This document shows, piece after piece, positions 1 through 8,894 of a stretch of DNA of 64,000 bases. The stretch is from positions 62,001 through 126,000 of the forward strand of contig CAJTCE010000004.1 of NCBI GenBank assembly GCA_910574745.1, in the 5' to 3' direction. A program made the translations under genes and the position numbers. The notes beneath the pieces were generated by a model. That model saw only the letters and a list, made by a program, of their open reading frames with translations, was not told the DNA's origin and ran no database searches. Each line of letters starts with the position of its first letter. Position 1 is the first letter of the stretch. The DNA comes from Lachnospiraceae bacterium. GTDB lineage: Bacteria; Bacillota; Clostridia; Lachnospirales; Lachnospiraceae.

Positions 1-549
1 GCCACAGGGGAAATGGGAATCGGAAACACAACAACCAGCAGCGCGGTGGCGGCGGCGCTTTTGGACTGTGACGTAGCTAAGGTTACGGGAAGGGGAGCCG
101 GACTTAGCGACGATAAGCTGGTACATAAGAGAAAGGTTGTTGCAGAAGCTTTGGAAAAATATGAGCTGAGAAGGGCGGACGCCCTTCGCATTCTCATAAC
201 AGTTGGAGGACTGGACATCGGAGGGCTTGCAGGAGTCTGCATCGGCGGCGCTCTTTATCATGTGCCCATTGTTTTGGACGGGGTTATCAGTATGACGGCG
301 GCGCTTTTGGCGGAGCGGATTGTGCCGGGGACAAGGGAATATCTTATTCCCTCCCATAAAGGAAAGGAACCGGCAGTCGATTTACTTATGAAGGAGCTGG
401 GGCTTGAACCTGTGATTGACGGAGGGATGGCTCTGGGAGAAGGGACGGGCGCTGTTATGATGCTTTCCCTTCTGGATATGGCCCTTGCCGTTTACAGGGA
501 CAGGACAACCTTTTCGGATATTCGGATAGAAAAATACGAAAGGCATTGA
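1..549 (+). CDS. cobT: Nicotinate-nucleotide-dimethylbenzimidazole phosphoribosyltransferase, C-terminal part (5' end outside window)
   Basis: CobT makes alpha-ribazole phosphate from a lower-ligand base and nicotinate mononucleotide, for the nucleotide loop of cobalamin. The frame is open from base 1, so the N-terminal half is off the window. The visible part contains GEMGIGNTTTSSA, the family's nucleotide-binding segment, and near the C-terminus LGEGTGA, the segment that in the family carries the catalytic glutamate. The stop at 547-549 lies just before the cobU start. It is the first visible gene of a long cobalamin operon. Seen: motifs and continuity. Known: family role. The choice of base (dimethylbenzimidazole or another) cannot be read. 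Confidence 0.95.
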   Translation, partial: ATGEMGIGNTTTSSAVAAALLDCDVAKVTGRGAGLSDDKLVHKRKVVAEALEKYELRRADALRILITVGGLDIGGLAGVCIGGALYHVPIVLDGVISMTAALLAERIVPGTREYLIPSHKGKEPAVDLLMKELGLEPVIDGGMALGEGTGAVMMLSLLDMALAVYRDRTTFSDIRIEKYERH

Positions 550-554
550 CAGCA

Positions 555-1118
555 ATGATGACATTGATTTTAGGAGGAAGCGGAAGCGGAAAATCAGCCT
601 ATGCGGAGGACTATGCGGTTTCGCTTTCCAAAGGGATGAAAATCTATTATCTGGCAACCATGCGGGCCTTTGGCAGGGAAGCCGGGCAAAGGATTGCAAG
701 GCACAGGACCTTGAGAAGCGGGAAGGGATTTCTTACCATAGAACAGCCCGCAGCCATCTACAAAGCTTTGGAAAGGATGGAAACCGGGGAAAAGACGGTT
801 TTGCTTGAGTGTATATCCAATCTGGCAGCAAACGAGATGTTTGAAGGAGAAATGCCGAAGGGGGAAGAAGCCGTGTTCAAAGAGGTTGCAAACGGCATTG
901 CGAGACTAAGGGAGGAGGTAACCCATCTGGTTGTTGTAAGCAACAATGTATTTGAAGACGGGATAACCTATGACCGGGAAACCATGGCATATATCCGAGC
1001 CATGGGGCGGATAAACGAAAAGCTCTCTGCAATGGCGGATGAAGTGGTGGAAGTGGTTGTGGGGATTCCCCTTATGGTTAAAGATAAAAAATCAGAATCA
1101 CGGAAAAAACGGAAGTAA
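555..1118 (+). CDS. cobU: Adenosylcobinamide kinase / adenosylcobinamide-phosphate guanylyltransferase
   Basis: This bifunctional enzyme phosphorylates adenosylcobinamide and then attaches GMP, giving adenosylcobinamide-GDP for CobS. The N-terminus has the P-loop GGSGSGKS. RIARHRTLR follows, the segment whose histidine accepts GMP in the family, and near the C-terminus VVVSNNVFEDG matches the family's VSNEVG block. Length is 187 aa, close to the usual 180. I chose ATG 555 (558 is equally possible); a TTG at 546 would overlap cobT but has no better ribosome site. The 3' end is close to cobS. A second, degenerate paralogue lies at 2083-2541. Confidence 0.93.
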   Translation: MMTLILGGSGSGKSAYAEDYAVSLSKGMKIYYLATMRAFGREAGQRIARHRTLRSGKGFLTIEQPAAIYKALERMETGEKTVLLECISNLAANEMFEGEMPKGEEAVFKEVANGIARLREEVTHLVVVSNNVFEDGITYDRETMAYIRAMGRINEKLSAMADEVVEVVVGIPLMVKDKKSESRKKRK

Positions 1119-1176
1119 AAGCAGGAGAAATTTTACAACTGTTCAATTGCTTTCAGAGGCAGAAAGGAGGGTAAAT

Positions 1177-1941
1177 TTGCATATTTTAAAATCATTATTT
1201 ATTGCATTTTCCATCTATTCAAGGATTCCTGTTTTACGGTTTGAATGGAAGGAAGAGGATATGAAATATATGCTTTGTTTTTTTCCCTGGATCGGGGCGG
1301 TTATCGGCGGCTGTCTTTACCTGTGGATTTATCTGTGTCAGGGATTCCATGTGGGGACCTTGTGTTATACAGCCATAGGAGCGGCAATTCCCCTTATGGT
1401 CACGGGAGGCTTTCATGTAGACGGCTATATGGACACAATGGATGCTTTTCATTCCTACGGTTCAAGGGAAAAGAAAATGGAAATATTGAAAGATTCCCAT
1501 ATCGGGGCTTTTTCGGTTATTATGCTGGTTCTTTACGGGTTGATTTATCTCGGTGCATTTTCGGAGATAGAGGATGGGACTCTTTTGAAAATTGTGTGCG
1601 CCGGTTTCTTTTTATCCCGCTGTTTAAGCGGAATCGGCGTGGTGTCCTTTCCTGCGGCAAAAAAGGAAGGAATGCTTTGTTCTTTTGCGGACAGCGCAAA
1701 AAAACGCACGGTAAAAGGGATTCTGTATTTACAGGGGATGCTCTGTATCTGTCTTATGATGTTCTGGTCTCCTTTGGCCGGAGGACTTTTAGCGATGGCA
1801 GCGTTTTTGGCGTTTGCATATTATTACGTCCGCTCGAAAAAGGAGCTTTTTGGCATTACGGGAGATACGGCGGGATTTTTTGTGTTGATTTGTGAAGGAA
1901 GCATGATAACGGCGGCAGCAGTGCTGGATAAACTGATGTGA
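1177..1941 (+). CDS. cobS: Adenosylcobinamide-GDP ribazoletransferase (cobalamin synthase)
   Basis: CobS is the integral membrane enzyme that joins adenosylcobinamide-GDP and alpha-ribazole (phosphate), the last assembly step. The protein is hydrophobic with several membrane segments and has the signature GGFHVDGYMDTMDA, an aspartate-rich motif thought to bind metal. The frame is open further upstream (to 1039), but the start is best placed at TTG 1177: AAAGGAGG (1163-1170) sits 6 nt before it, and the product then begins with the typical HILKSLFIAFSIYSRIP. This gives 254 aa, the normal family length. Confidence 0.93.
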   Translation: MHILKSLFIAFSIYSRIPVLRFEWKEEDMKYMLCFFPWIGAVIGGCLYLWIYLCQGFHVGTLCYTAIGAAIPLMVTGGFHVDGYMDTMDAFHSYGSREKKMEILKDSHIGAFSVIMLVLYGLIYLGAFSEIEDGTLLKIVCAGFFLSRCLSGIGVVSFPAAKKEGMLCSFADSAKKRTVKGILYLQGMLCICLMMFWSPLAGGLLAMAAFLAFAYYYVRSKKELFGITGDTAGFFVLICEGSMITAAAVLDKLM

Positions 1942-2082
1942 CGGCAGAAATTTTGAAAAAGTCATGTGATGGCGCGGTATCAGATAAGTGAATATGACGG
2001 GACAGGCAGGAAACCGTCGTGAAATAAGCGGAGAAATAGGAATAGAGAAGGTATCAACGAGTCGGGAACAGGGAGTAAAAAA

Positions 2083-2541
2083 ATGAAATTGATCATCGGC
2101 GGATATGCGCAGGGTAAATTAAAATATGCCATAGAAAAATACGGATTGGATCTAAGGCTGGTATGGGATGGAGAACTGCCGGGGGATGGAGAAATACGGA
2201 ATGCGGAAACAGAGTTTGTGAAAGAAAGGGCGTCAGATGGGAACAACATAAATGCGAAAGGCGTCAAAATGAAAAACAGTATCATAGCGGTCAATCATTT
2301 TCACAACTGGATTAAAAGGAGCTTGTCAGAGGGCGGATGTCCCGAGGAGGAAATCAGCAGATTTTTAGACAGGTATCAAAGCTGCATCATAATCAGTGAT
2401 GAAATCGGCAATGGAATCATACCGGTAGAGAAATTTGAGCGGGAATACAGGGAACGGACAGGGAGAATCCTTGTAAAGCTTGCGGGGCAGGCGGAAGAAG
2501 TGGAGCGGGTAATATGCGGAATCGGTCAGAAAATCAAATAA
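2083..2541 (+). CDS. Divergent second CobU-like protein
   Basis: A 152-aa protein resembling CobU. It has an N-terminal glycine-rich loop, GGYAQGK, and a C-terminal stretch IIISDEIGNGIIPVEK followed by a YRERTGR-like segment that matches the CobU C-terminal block. The loop is not followed by the usual Ser/Thr (it reads GKLKYA), and the guanylyl-accepting HRxxR segment is not evident, so either activity is uncertain. It starts 141 nt after cobS and its 3' end overlaps the next gene by 28 nt, so it is in the operon. It may be a partial-function paralogue, a regulator, or a decaying duplicate. Family assignment is moderately sure; function is inferred. Confidence 0.7.
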   Translation: MKLIIGGYAQGKLKYAIEKYGLDLRLVWDGELPGDGEIRNAETEFVKERASDGNNINAKGVKMKNSIIAVNHFHNWIKRSLSEGGCPEEEISRFLDRYQSCIIISDEIGNGIIPVEKFEREYRERTGRILVKLAGQAEEVERVICGIGQKIK

Positions 2542-3170
2542 CCCTTGTCCTGATACGGCACGGAAAAACGAAATCCAATGAAGAACACCGGTATCTGGGA
2601 AAGACGGAGGAAGCCCTTTCGGAGAAAGGAAAAAAGGAAGTTTTGGAATATAAGACAGCACAAGGCTATCCGGCTGTTGACTGCCTGTTTTCCAGCCCCA
2701 TGGAAAGATGCCTGCAAACTGCAAAGCTCATTTATCCGGAGTTGGAACCTGTCTGCATTCCGGAATGGAAAGAGATTGATTTCGGTGCATTTGAAGGCAA
2801 AAATTATCAGGAATTAAAAGAGGATAAAAGGTATCAGGAATGGATTGACAAAAACGGCGCCCTTCCCTTCCCGCAGGGAGAAAGCAGGGAAAGCTTTATC
2901 CGGCGTTGTGAAAAAGGATTTCAAAGGATGCTGAAAGAAATCGCAGAAATGAAAAAGTACAGTATGGATATGGGAAATAATGAAATAGAAGGCAGGAGAG
3001 GCAAAAAAACCATAGGAATGATTGTACACGGCGGCACCATTATGGCGCTTTTAAGCCAATATGGCGATGAAGATTATTTTGACTATCAGACTGCAAACGG
3101 AAGAGGCTATATTTGCACATGGACAAAAGAAAACGGCAAAGCTGTGTTTACGGATATAAGAAAGCTGTAG
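2514..3170 (+). CDS. cobC: Histidine phosphatase family protein, probable alpha-ribazole phosphatase
   Basis: The N-terminus carries LIRHGKT, the catalytic RHG motif of the phosphoglycerate-mutase-like histidine phosphatases, and VHGGTI near residue 170 supplies the second histidine. In cobalamin operons this family removes the phosphate from alpha-ribazole-5'-phosphate or adenosylcobalamin phosphate. At 218 aa it is of normal size. The start ATG 2514 lies inside the end of the preceding gene, which suggests translational coupling. Family membership is visible directly; the precise substrate is inferred from the operon. Confidence 0.85.
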   Translation: MRNRSENQITLVLIRHGKTKSNEEHRYLGKTEEALSEKGKKEVLEYKTAQGYPAVDCLFSSPMERCLQTAKLIYPELEPVCIPEWKEIDFGAFEGKNYQELKEDKRYQEWIDKNGALPFPQGESRESFIRRCEKGFQRMLKEIAEMKKYSMDMGNNEIEGRRGKKTIGMIVHGGTIMALLSQYGDEDYFDYQTANGRGYICTWTKENGKAVFTDIRKL

Positions 3171-3189
3171 CGGGAAGGCGGAAGTTTGG

Positions 3190-4161
3190 ATGAAGTATCA
3201 TATAACGGCGTTTTTGCTGGGATTTCTTCTGGACTTGCTTCTGGGAGATCCTTACCGGCTGCCCCATCCCGTCCGGTTTATAGGCTGGCTGATCGCAAAA
3301 ACGGAAAAGCTTCTTACTGTCAGGGAGCGGAATGAGAAAAAAGAATTTTACAGGGGAATATGGCTGGTTATCATCGTATCGGGCATTACCCTGGCGGCGA
3401 CGGCATTGCTTTTGCTATCGGCCTATTTGATACACCCTTTTGCGGGAACTTTGGCGGAAACGGTTATGACCTATCAGATTCTTGCCGCAAAATGCCTGAA
3501 GCAGGAAAGCATGAAGGTGTATAGACGCCTCAAAGCCCACAATCTGGAGGAGGCCAGAAGGGCGGTTTCCATGATTGTGGGAAGAGATACGGACTGTCTG
3601 GATGAGGAAGGCGTTGCCAGGGCGGCAGTGGAAACAGTGGCCGAAAATACTTCTGACGGCGTGATTGCACCCCTGCTCTATACTGCCCTTGCAGGGCCGG
3701 TATTGGGACTGTGGTATAAGGCGGTTAATACCATGGACTCCACGGTAGGGTATAAAAATGAAAAATATCTCTATTTTGGCCGGGCGGCGGCAAAGCTGGA
3801 CGATCTGGTAAATTTCATTCCATCCAGAGTCAGCGCCTGGCTGATGATAACCGCGTGCTTTTTAGGCGGAAAGCAGTTTTCGGGAAAAGGAGCAGTTTCT
3901 ATTTATAAAAGAGACAACAGAAATCATGCAAGCCCCAATTCCGCCCAGACAGAATCCGTGTGTGCAGGGGCGTTGGGCATACAGCTTGGAGGAGACGGCC
4001 GCTATTTTGGAAGGCTTGTAAACAAGCCCTGCATCGGAGACAGGCTTCGGAAGGTAGAAGCGGAAGATATCAGGCGGGTAAACCGTTTAATGTATCTGAC
4101 GGCATGGCTGGGAGAATTTATATGCATTGTTGTAATGCTGATAGTATTGAAAATATACTAA
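3190..4161 (+). CDS. cbiB: Adenosylcobinamide-phosphate synthase
   Basis: CbiB is a membrane enzyme that joins (R)-1-amino-2-propanol phosphate to adenosylcobyric acid. The 323-aa product begins with a hydrophobic helix and FLLDLLLGDPYRLPHPVRFIG, a family hallmark ending in the conserved HPVR. VAENTSDGVIAPLLY and AVNTMDSTVGYKNE in the middle are also characteristic, and membrane segments lie near residues 55-85 and at the C-terminus. It partners with CobD, encoded next, which supplies the aminopropanol phosphate. Start is ATG 3190, 19 nt after the phosphatase stop. Confidence 0.95.
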   Translation: MKYHITAFLLGFLLDLLLGDPYRLPHPVRFIGWLIAKTEKLLTVRERNEKKEFYRGIWLVIIVSGITLAATALLLLSAYLIHPFAGTLAETVMTYQILAAKCLKQESMKVYRRLKAHNLEEARRAVSMIVGRDTDCLDEEGVARAAVETVAENTSDGVIAPLLYTALAGPVLGLWYKAVNTMDSTVGYKNEKYLYFGRAAAKLDDLVNFIPSRVSAWLMITACFLGGKQFSGKGAVSIYKRDNRNHASPNSAQTESVCAGALGIQLGGDGRYFGRLVNKPCIGDRLRKVEAEDIRRVNRLMYLTAWLGEFICIVVMLIVLKIY

Positions 4162-4213
4162 TAGTTGCAAATGAAACGAAAATATTGCTATAGGTATAAC
4201 AGGGAGGAAGGTT

Positions 4214-5299
4214 ATGAAAGAGCGTCACGGCGGAGACGTTTACCGCAACAATGTTAACATGGATTTTTCCGTAAGCGTCAATCCTCTGGGAATGCCGGAG
4301 GCGGTTAAACGGGCTCTCTATGACGCAGTAAAAGATTCCGTGTCCTATCCTGACATAACGGCGGAAAACCTGAAAAAAGCGGTGGGTAATATGCTGGGGC
4401 TTCCACGGGAATATCTGCTTTTCGGAAACGGCGCGTCAGAGCTTTTTATGGCGGTCGTCCATGGCATAAAACCGAAAAAAACAGTCATACCCGTGCCGTC
4501 CTTTTACGGATATGAATATGCGGCGGAGGCTGTGGGAGGAGAAGTCGTCTATTATGGGATGAAACGGGAGGGCTCTTTTGGCAGGGAAAAAGAAAACGCT
4601 TTTTGCCCGGCAGAGGAAAAGGGATTTTACCTGAATGAGGATTTCTTTGAGGCTCTTACAAAAGATGTGGATTTGCTTTTTCTTGCCAACCCCAACAATC
4701 CCACAGGAGGAATGGTTAACAAGGAGTATCTGAAAAAACTGTTAGTCCGTTGCAGGATGCAGAAAATCATTGTAGTGCTGGATGAATGTTTTATCGAGTT
4801 TTGCGGGGAGGAACAATCCATGCTGAAGGATGTGGAGCAGTTTGAAAATCTCATACTCGTCAGGGCTTTTACAAAAATATTTGCCATTCCAGGAGTGCGG
4901 CTGGGATACTTAAGCTGCAGCAGTCCGGTGCTTTTGGAAAAAATCAGGAGACAGCTTCCTGAGTGGAATGTTTCCGGCTTTGCCCAGGCGGCGGGAATCG
5001 CCTGCTCCCTGCAGGAAAACTTTATAGCCGGGACAGTGGATTACGTAAAGAAGGAACGGCAGTTTCTGGAGAAGGGGCTGAAAGAACTTGGAATCACTGT
5101 GATTTCGGGAAAAGCAAACTTTATTCTGGTTTACAGCAAAAGACCTCTGTATGAGGAGCTGTTAAAAAGGGGAATTTTAATCAGGGATTGCGATAATTTC
5201 AGGGGACTGTCAGAGGGCTTTTACCGGATTGCCGTAAAGAGCAGGGAAGAAAACCGGATTTTATTAAAAACGATTGGAGAGATACAGTGGGAAAAATAA
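4214..5299 (+). CDS. cobD: Threonine-phosphate decarboxylase, PLP-dependent
   Basis: A fold-type I aminotransferase-like enzyme of 361 aa. N-terminal HGGDVYRNN and VSVNPLGMP are typical of CobD and related histidinol-phosphate aminotransferases. ANPNNPTGG and the AFTKIFAIPGVRLGY segment, whose lysine is expected to hold PLP, are also seen. Between cbiB and cbiC its role is most probably decarboxylation of L-threonine phosphate to aminopropanol phosphate, the CbiB substrate. AGGGAGGAAGG (4200-4210) precedes ATG 4214. The 3' end overlaps cbiC by 13 nt. A HisC role is possible by family but unlikely in this context. Confidence 0.9.
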   Translation: MKERHGGDVYRNNVNMDFSVSVNPLGMPEAVKRALYDAVKDSVSYPDITAENLKKAVGNMLGLPREYLLFGNGASELFMAVVHGIKPKKTVIPVPSFYGYEYAAEAVGGEVVYYGMKREGSFGREKENAFCPAEEKGFYLNEDFFEALTKDVDLLFLANPNNPTGGMVNKEYLKKLLVRCRMQKIIVVLDECFIEFCGEEQSMLKDVEQFENLILVRAFTKIFAIPGVRLGYLSCSSPVLLEKIRRQLPEWNVSGFAQAAGIACSLQENFIAGTVDYVKKERQFLEKGLKELGITVISGKANFILVYSKRPLYEELLKRGILIRDCDNFRGLSEGFYRIAVKSREENRILLKTIGEIQWEK

Positions 5300-5937
5300 G
5301 CAATATAGAGCCGATGCCGCCGAAGGAGATCGAGAAAAAAAGCTTTGAGATCATTTCAGGAGAACTTCTTGAGCGGGGAATTTTTCTTCCGCCGGAGGAG
5401 GAAATGATTACAAAAAGAGTGATACATACAAGTGCGGATTTTGACTATGCGGATACAATGACTTATTCAGAAGATGCGCCGGGAATCGCAAAGAGGCTTC
5501 TTTCAAAGGGGGCGGATATCGTAACGGACACCAATATGGCGTTAGCAGGAATTAACAAAAAAGCTCTGGCGGGATTGGGAGGAGAGGCTCATTGCTTTAT
5601 GGCGGATGAAGATGTGGCGCAGCTTGCGGTCAAACGGGGAATTACAAGGGCGGCTGTCAGTATGGAAAAGGCAAAGGAAATAAAAAAGCCTGTTATTTTT
5701 GCCATAGGAAATGCGCCTACCGCGCTGATACGTCTTTATGAGATGATGGAGGAAAGCCACTGGCGTCCGGCGTTTATCATAGGAGTTCCTGTGGGTTTCG
5801 TAAATGTGGAAGCGGCTAAGGAACTGATTATGAGGACGGAGATTCCTTACATTATAAACCGCGGCAGAAAGGGCGGCAGCAATATTGCCGCCGCCATCTG
5901 TAATGCCCTTTTGTATGAGCTTTCACAGGAAAGATAA
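5287..5937 (+). CDS. cbiC: Cobalt-precorrin-8 methylmutase
   Basis: CbiC moves a methyl group from C-11 to C-12, converting cobalt-precorrin-8 to cobyrinic acid. Length is 216 aa as expected. RVIHTSADFDYADTM near residues 44-58 contains the histidine (His47 here) that corresponds to the family's catalytic histidine. VGFVNVEAAKE and the C-terminal RGRKGGSNIAAA are also conserved blocks. The start overlaps the end of cobD. Followed directly by cbiD. Confidence 0.94.
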   Translation: MGKISNIEPMPPKEIEKKSFEIISGELLERGIFLPPEEEMITKRVIHTSADFDYADTMTYSEDAPGIAKRLLSKGADIVTDTNMALAGINKKALAGLGGEAHCFMADEDVAQLAVKRGITRAAVSMEKAKEIKKPVIFAIGNAPTALIRLYEMMEESHWRPAFIIGVPVGFVNVEAAKELIMRTEIPYIINRGRKGGSNIAAAICNALLYELSQER

Positions 5938-5953
5938 GGAGGGGAGCGGTTTT

Positions 5954-7090
5954 ATGCGGTACGGATTTACTACGGGAAGCTGTGCGGCAGCGGCGGCAAA
6001 GGCGGCAGCATACATGCTTCTGACAGGTAGAAAGAAAACGAAAATTACCATAGAGACCCCTAAGGGAATCCCATATACGGCAGAGCTTGCGGATATCAAC
6101 CGCATGGAAACGGCGGTAAGCTGCGCTGTGAAAAAGGACGGGGGAGATGACCCTGATATTACAACCGGTACTTTGATTTATGCCAGAGTCTGTTATGGAG
6201 AGCAGTCAGAGTGCGGTGCCATAGATAATGACAGGCAGGTAATTGAAATTGACGGCGGCGTCGGGGTGGGCAGGGTAACAAAGCCGGGGCTGGACCAGCC
6301 CGTAGGAAATGCGGCGATCAATCGCATTCCCAGGGAAATGATTGAAAGGGAAGTAAGGGAGGTCTGCGAATTTGCGGACTATAAAGGGAGTCTTAGGGTT
6401 GAAATTTCAGTGCCGGGCGGAGAAGAACTTGCCAAGCGCACCTTTAACCCGAGGCTTGGAATCGCCGGCGGTATTTCCATTTTGGGAACCAGCGGCATTG
6501 TGGAGCCCATGAGTACCCGGGCGATTTTGGATACCATCAGGGTGGAGTTAAACCAGAGAAAGGCTCAGGGCTTTGACTATGTGGCGGTTTCTCCGGGAAA
6601 TTACGGTCTGGATTTTATGAAAAAGACCTATGGCTATGATTTGGACAGAAGCGTAAAGTGCAGTAATTTTATCGGAGATACCGTTGATATGGCGGTAGAG
6701 ATGGGATTTCGTAAGCTTTTGCTGACCGGTCATATCGGAAAGCTGGTTAAAGTGGCAGGGGGAATTATGAATACCCATTCAAAAGAAGCAGACTGCCGTA
6801 TGGAGCTCTTAGCGGCTTTTTGTATAAGGGAACAGGTGGAGCGGGAGAGGATTTACAAAATTTTGGATTGTGTTACAACGGAGGAAGCGGTCCGCATTCT
6901 GAAGGAAAGCGGGAAGCTTAAGCCGGTCATGGAATATGTGGTAAAACGTATTTGTTATTATCTGGAAAAGCGTGCCGGGGGACAGCTTGGGATTGACTGC
7001 ATTTTATATGCCAATGAATTCGGCGAACTGGCAAAAAGTAAGGAGGCGGCAAAATGGTTTACTTTGTTGGAGCAGGAACAGGAGCGGTAG
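5954..7090 (+). CDS. cbiD: Cobalt-precorrin-5B (C1)-methyltransferase
   Basis: CbiD methylates C-1 during ring contraction in the anaerobic corrin pathway. The product begins MRYGFTTGSCAAAAAKAA, the standard CbiD N-terminus, and has GTSGIVEPMS and LLTGHIGKLVKVAGGIMNTH further on. The frame is open to 5885, but ATG 5954 is preceded by AAGGAGGGGAGCGG and gives the family's usual start, so it is preferred; the product is 378 aa. It overlaps cbiF by 37 nt, which is long for this operon but leaves both proteins full length. Confidence 0.95.
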   Translation: MRYGFTTGSCAAAAAKAAAYMLLTGRKKTKITIETPKGIPYTAELADINRMETAVSCAVKKDGGDDPDITTGTLIYARVCYGEQSECGAIDNDRQVIEIDGGVGVGRVTKPGLDQPVGNAAINRIPREMIEREVREVCEFADYKGSLRVEISVPGGEELAKRTFNPRLGIAGGISILGTSGIVEPMSTRAILDTIRVELNQRKAQGFDYVAVSPGNYGLDFMKKTYGYDLDRSVKCSNFIGDTVDMAVEMGFRKLLLTGHIGKLVKVAGGIMNTHSKEADCRMELLAAFCIREQVERERIYKILDCVTTEEAVRILKESGKLKPVMEYVVKRICYYLEKRAGGQLGIDCILYANEFGELAKSKEAAKWFTLLEQEQER

Positions 7091-7815
7091 ATTTGATAAC
7101 AGTCCGGGGGATGAGATTGCTGGAGCGGGCGGATGTGATTATTTATGCAGGCTCTCTTGTCAACCCCAAACTTTTGGAATACGGAAAAACGGACTGTGAG
7201 GTACATGACAGCGCAAGGCTTACTCTGGAAGAGGTAATTGCAATCATGGAGAAGGCGGAAAGGGAAGGAAAGACGACCGTCAGACTCCATACGGGGGACC
7301 CCAGCATTTACGGGGCGGTCAGGGAACAGATGGACGAATTGGATAGACTGGGAATTTTTTATGAAAGCTGTCCGGGGGTCAGCGCCTGCTTCGGGGCGGC
7401 GGCATCCCTGAATCTGGAATATACCCTGCCGGGAGTGTCCCAATCGCTGATCATTACCAGAATGGAAGGAAAAACGGGGGTTCCCGAAAAGGAAAGCATT
7501 GAAAGCTTTGCCGCACACCGGGCGACCATGGCAATTTATTTGAGCGCGGGAATGTTAAAGGAGCTAAGTGAAAGATTAATTGCCGGAGGATACGACGGGA
7601 AAACGCCGGCGGCCCTTATATACAAGGCGACGTGGCCTGAAGAGGAGGCTTATATCTGCAGCATTGAAACGCTTTATGCCACAGCCCTTAAGCATGGAAT
7701 CACAAAAACGGCTCTTGTGCTGGCAGGAGATGCAATCCTGCATGGACACTATGAAAAATCCCGGCTCTATGCGGCGGATTTTTCTACGGAATTCAGACGG
7801 GCAAAGGAAGAGTAA
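7054..7815 (+). CDS. cbiF: Cobalt-precorrin-4 C11-methyltransferase
   Basis: A tetrapyrrole methylase-fold SAM enzyme of 253 aa that methylates C-11. MVYFVGAGTGAVDLITVRG at the N-terminus, RLHTGDPSIYGA around residue 80 and the pocket segment FYESCPGVSACFGAAAS identify the CbiF/CobM subgroup. The start overlaps the cbiD end; AGTAAGGAGG lies upstream of the ATG at 7054. Followed after 2 nt by cbiG. Confidence 0.95.
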   Translation: MVYFVGAGTGAVDLITVRGMRLLERADVIIYAGSLVNPKLLEYGKTDCEVHDSARLTLEEVIAIMEKAEREGKTTVRLHTGDPSIYGAVREQMDELDRLGIFYESCPGVSACFGAAASLNLEYTLPGVSQSLIITRMEGKTGVPEKESIESFAAHRATMAIYLSAGMLKELSERLIAGGYDGKTPAALIYKATWPEEEAYICSIETLYATALKHGITKTALVLAGDAILHGHYEKSRLYAADFSTEFRRAKEE

Positions 7816-7817
7816 AG

Positions 7818-8894
7818 ATGATAAAAGTCAGCGTGATCAGTTTTACAAAAAAGGGGCTGGAGCTTTCTGAAAAGCTTGCAAAGGGTAAAGAAGAGGCGGC
7901 ATGGGAAAAGCGGGAATACAAATTGTTTACAAAATGTTCTGCCTGTATGTATGAGGAAGGCGTGGAATTTGTCAATGAAAGCGTCGGGGAATGGGCCGGG
8001 GAGCAGATGCGCCGGAAAAATGCCATGGTCTTTGTGGGAGCCTGCGGAATTGCCGTAAGGGCCGTTGCGCCTTATGTTACGGACAAGCTTCATGACAGTC
8101 CGGTGCTTGTGGCGGACGAGGGAGGAAACTATGTAATTCCCATTCTGTCGGGGCATATGGGAGGCGCCAACGAACTGGCTGTTTTTCTGGCACAAAAAAT
8201 AGGGGCGGTTCCGGTTATTACCACGGCTACGGATTTAAACGGGAAATTTGCGGTGGATTTGTTTGCAAAGAAAAACGGACTGGCAGTTTTAAATAAAGAA
8301 GGAATTGCCAGAGTGTCTTCCAAAGTGCTGGCGGGAGAAAGAATTACGATGTCCATAGAAGAAGGGCATTTAAAAGAGGCATCCCGGCTTTCGCAGGGTA
8401 TACAGCTTGTTCCTTATCCGCCCTCTAAGTATGTTGACATTGTAGTCGCTTCGGAAAAAAGAGGAGTTGACGGCGCGGTTTTTCTCTCCCCCAGAGAATA
8501 TATCATCGGTATGGGCTGTAAACGGGGAAAGGAAGGCGAAAAAATAGAGAGATTTATCAGAAAAAGCATGGAGGAACTGGGCGTTTCAGATGTACAGGTG
8601 GCGGCGCTTGCTTCCATTGATTTAAAGAAACAAGAAGCGGGGCTTCTGTCATTCTGTGGGGAAAATAATATTCTTTTCCTGACATACAGTGCGGATGAAT
8701 TGAAGAATGTAAACGGAGAGTTTCATTCATCTTGCTTTGTGGAGGAAAAAACAGGAGTGGACAATGTATGTGAACGGGCGGCGTTAAAAGCCTGCGGCGA
8801 AAAAGGAAGACTTGTATATGAAAAGCATGCAGAGGACGGAATGACGATCGCAATCGCTAAGAGAGACTGGAGCGTGGAATTTGATGAAGTATAA
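7818..8894 (+). CDS. cbiG: Cobalt-precorrin-5A hydrolase
   Basis: CbiG opens the delta-lactone of cobalt-precorrin-5A and releases acetaldehyde. The 358-aa protein shows the CbiG blocks in order: FVGACGIAVRAVAPYVTDK near residue 75, VLSGHMGGANELA-like PILSGHMGGANELAVF near residue 110, and the C-terminal domain starting with GMGCKRGKE around residue 232. It begins 2 nt after cbiF and ends overlapping cbiH, as expected for stoichiometric expression in an operon. Confidence 0.94.
   Translation: MIKVSVISFTKKGLELSEKLAKGKEEAAWEKREYKLFTKCSACMYEEGVEFVNESVGEWAGEQMRRKNAMVFVGACGIAVRAVAPYVTDKLHDSPVLVADEGGNYVIPILSGHMGGANELAVFLAQKIGAVPVITTATDLNGKFAVDLFAKKNGLAVLNKEGIARVSSKVLAGERITMSIEEGHLKEASRLSQGIQLVPYPPSKYVDIVVASEKRGVDGAVFLSPREYIIGMGCKRGKEGEKIERFIRKSMEELGVSDVQVAALASIDLKKQEAGLLSFCGENNILFLTYSADELKNVNGEFHSSCFVEEKTGVDNVCERAALKACGEKGRLVYEKHAEDGMTIAIAKRDWSVEFDEV

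Noticed and set aside
1245-1895. 216-codon + frame overlapping cobS
   Set aside because: Out-of-frame shadow of cobS; the CobS product has the family motifs and this one none.
1942-2082. 141-nt gap between cobS and the second cobU searched for a lost gene or a B12 riboswitch
   Set aside because: No B12-box-like conserved sequence and no recognisable coding remnant; only the ribosome site region of the next gene.
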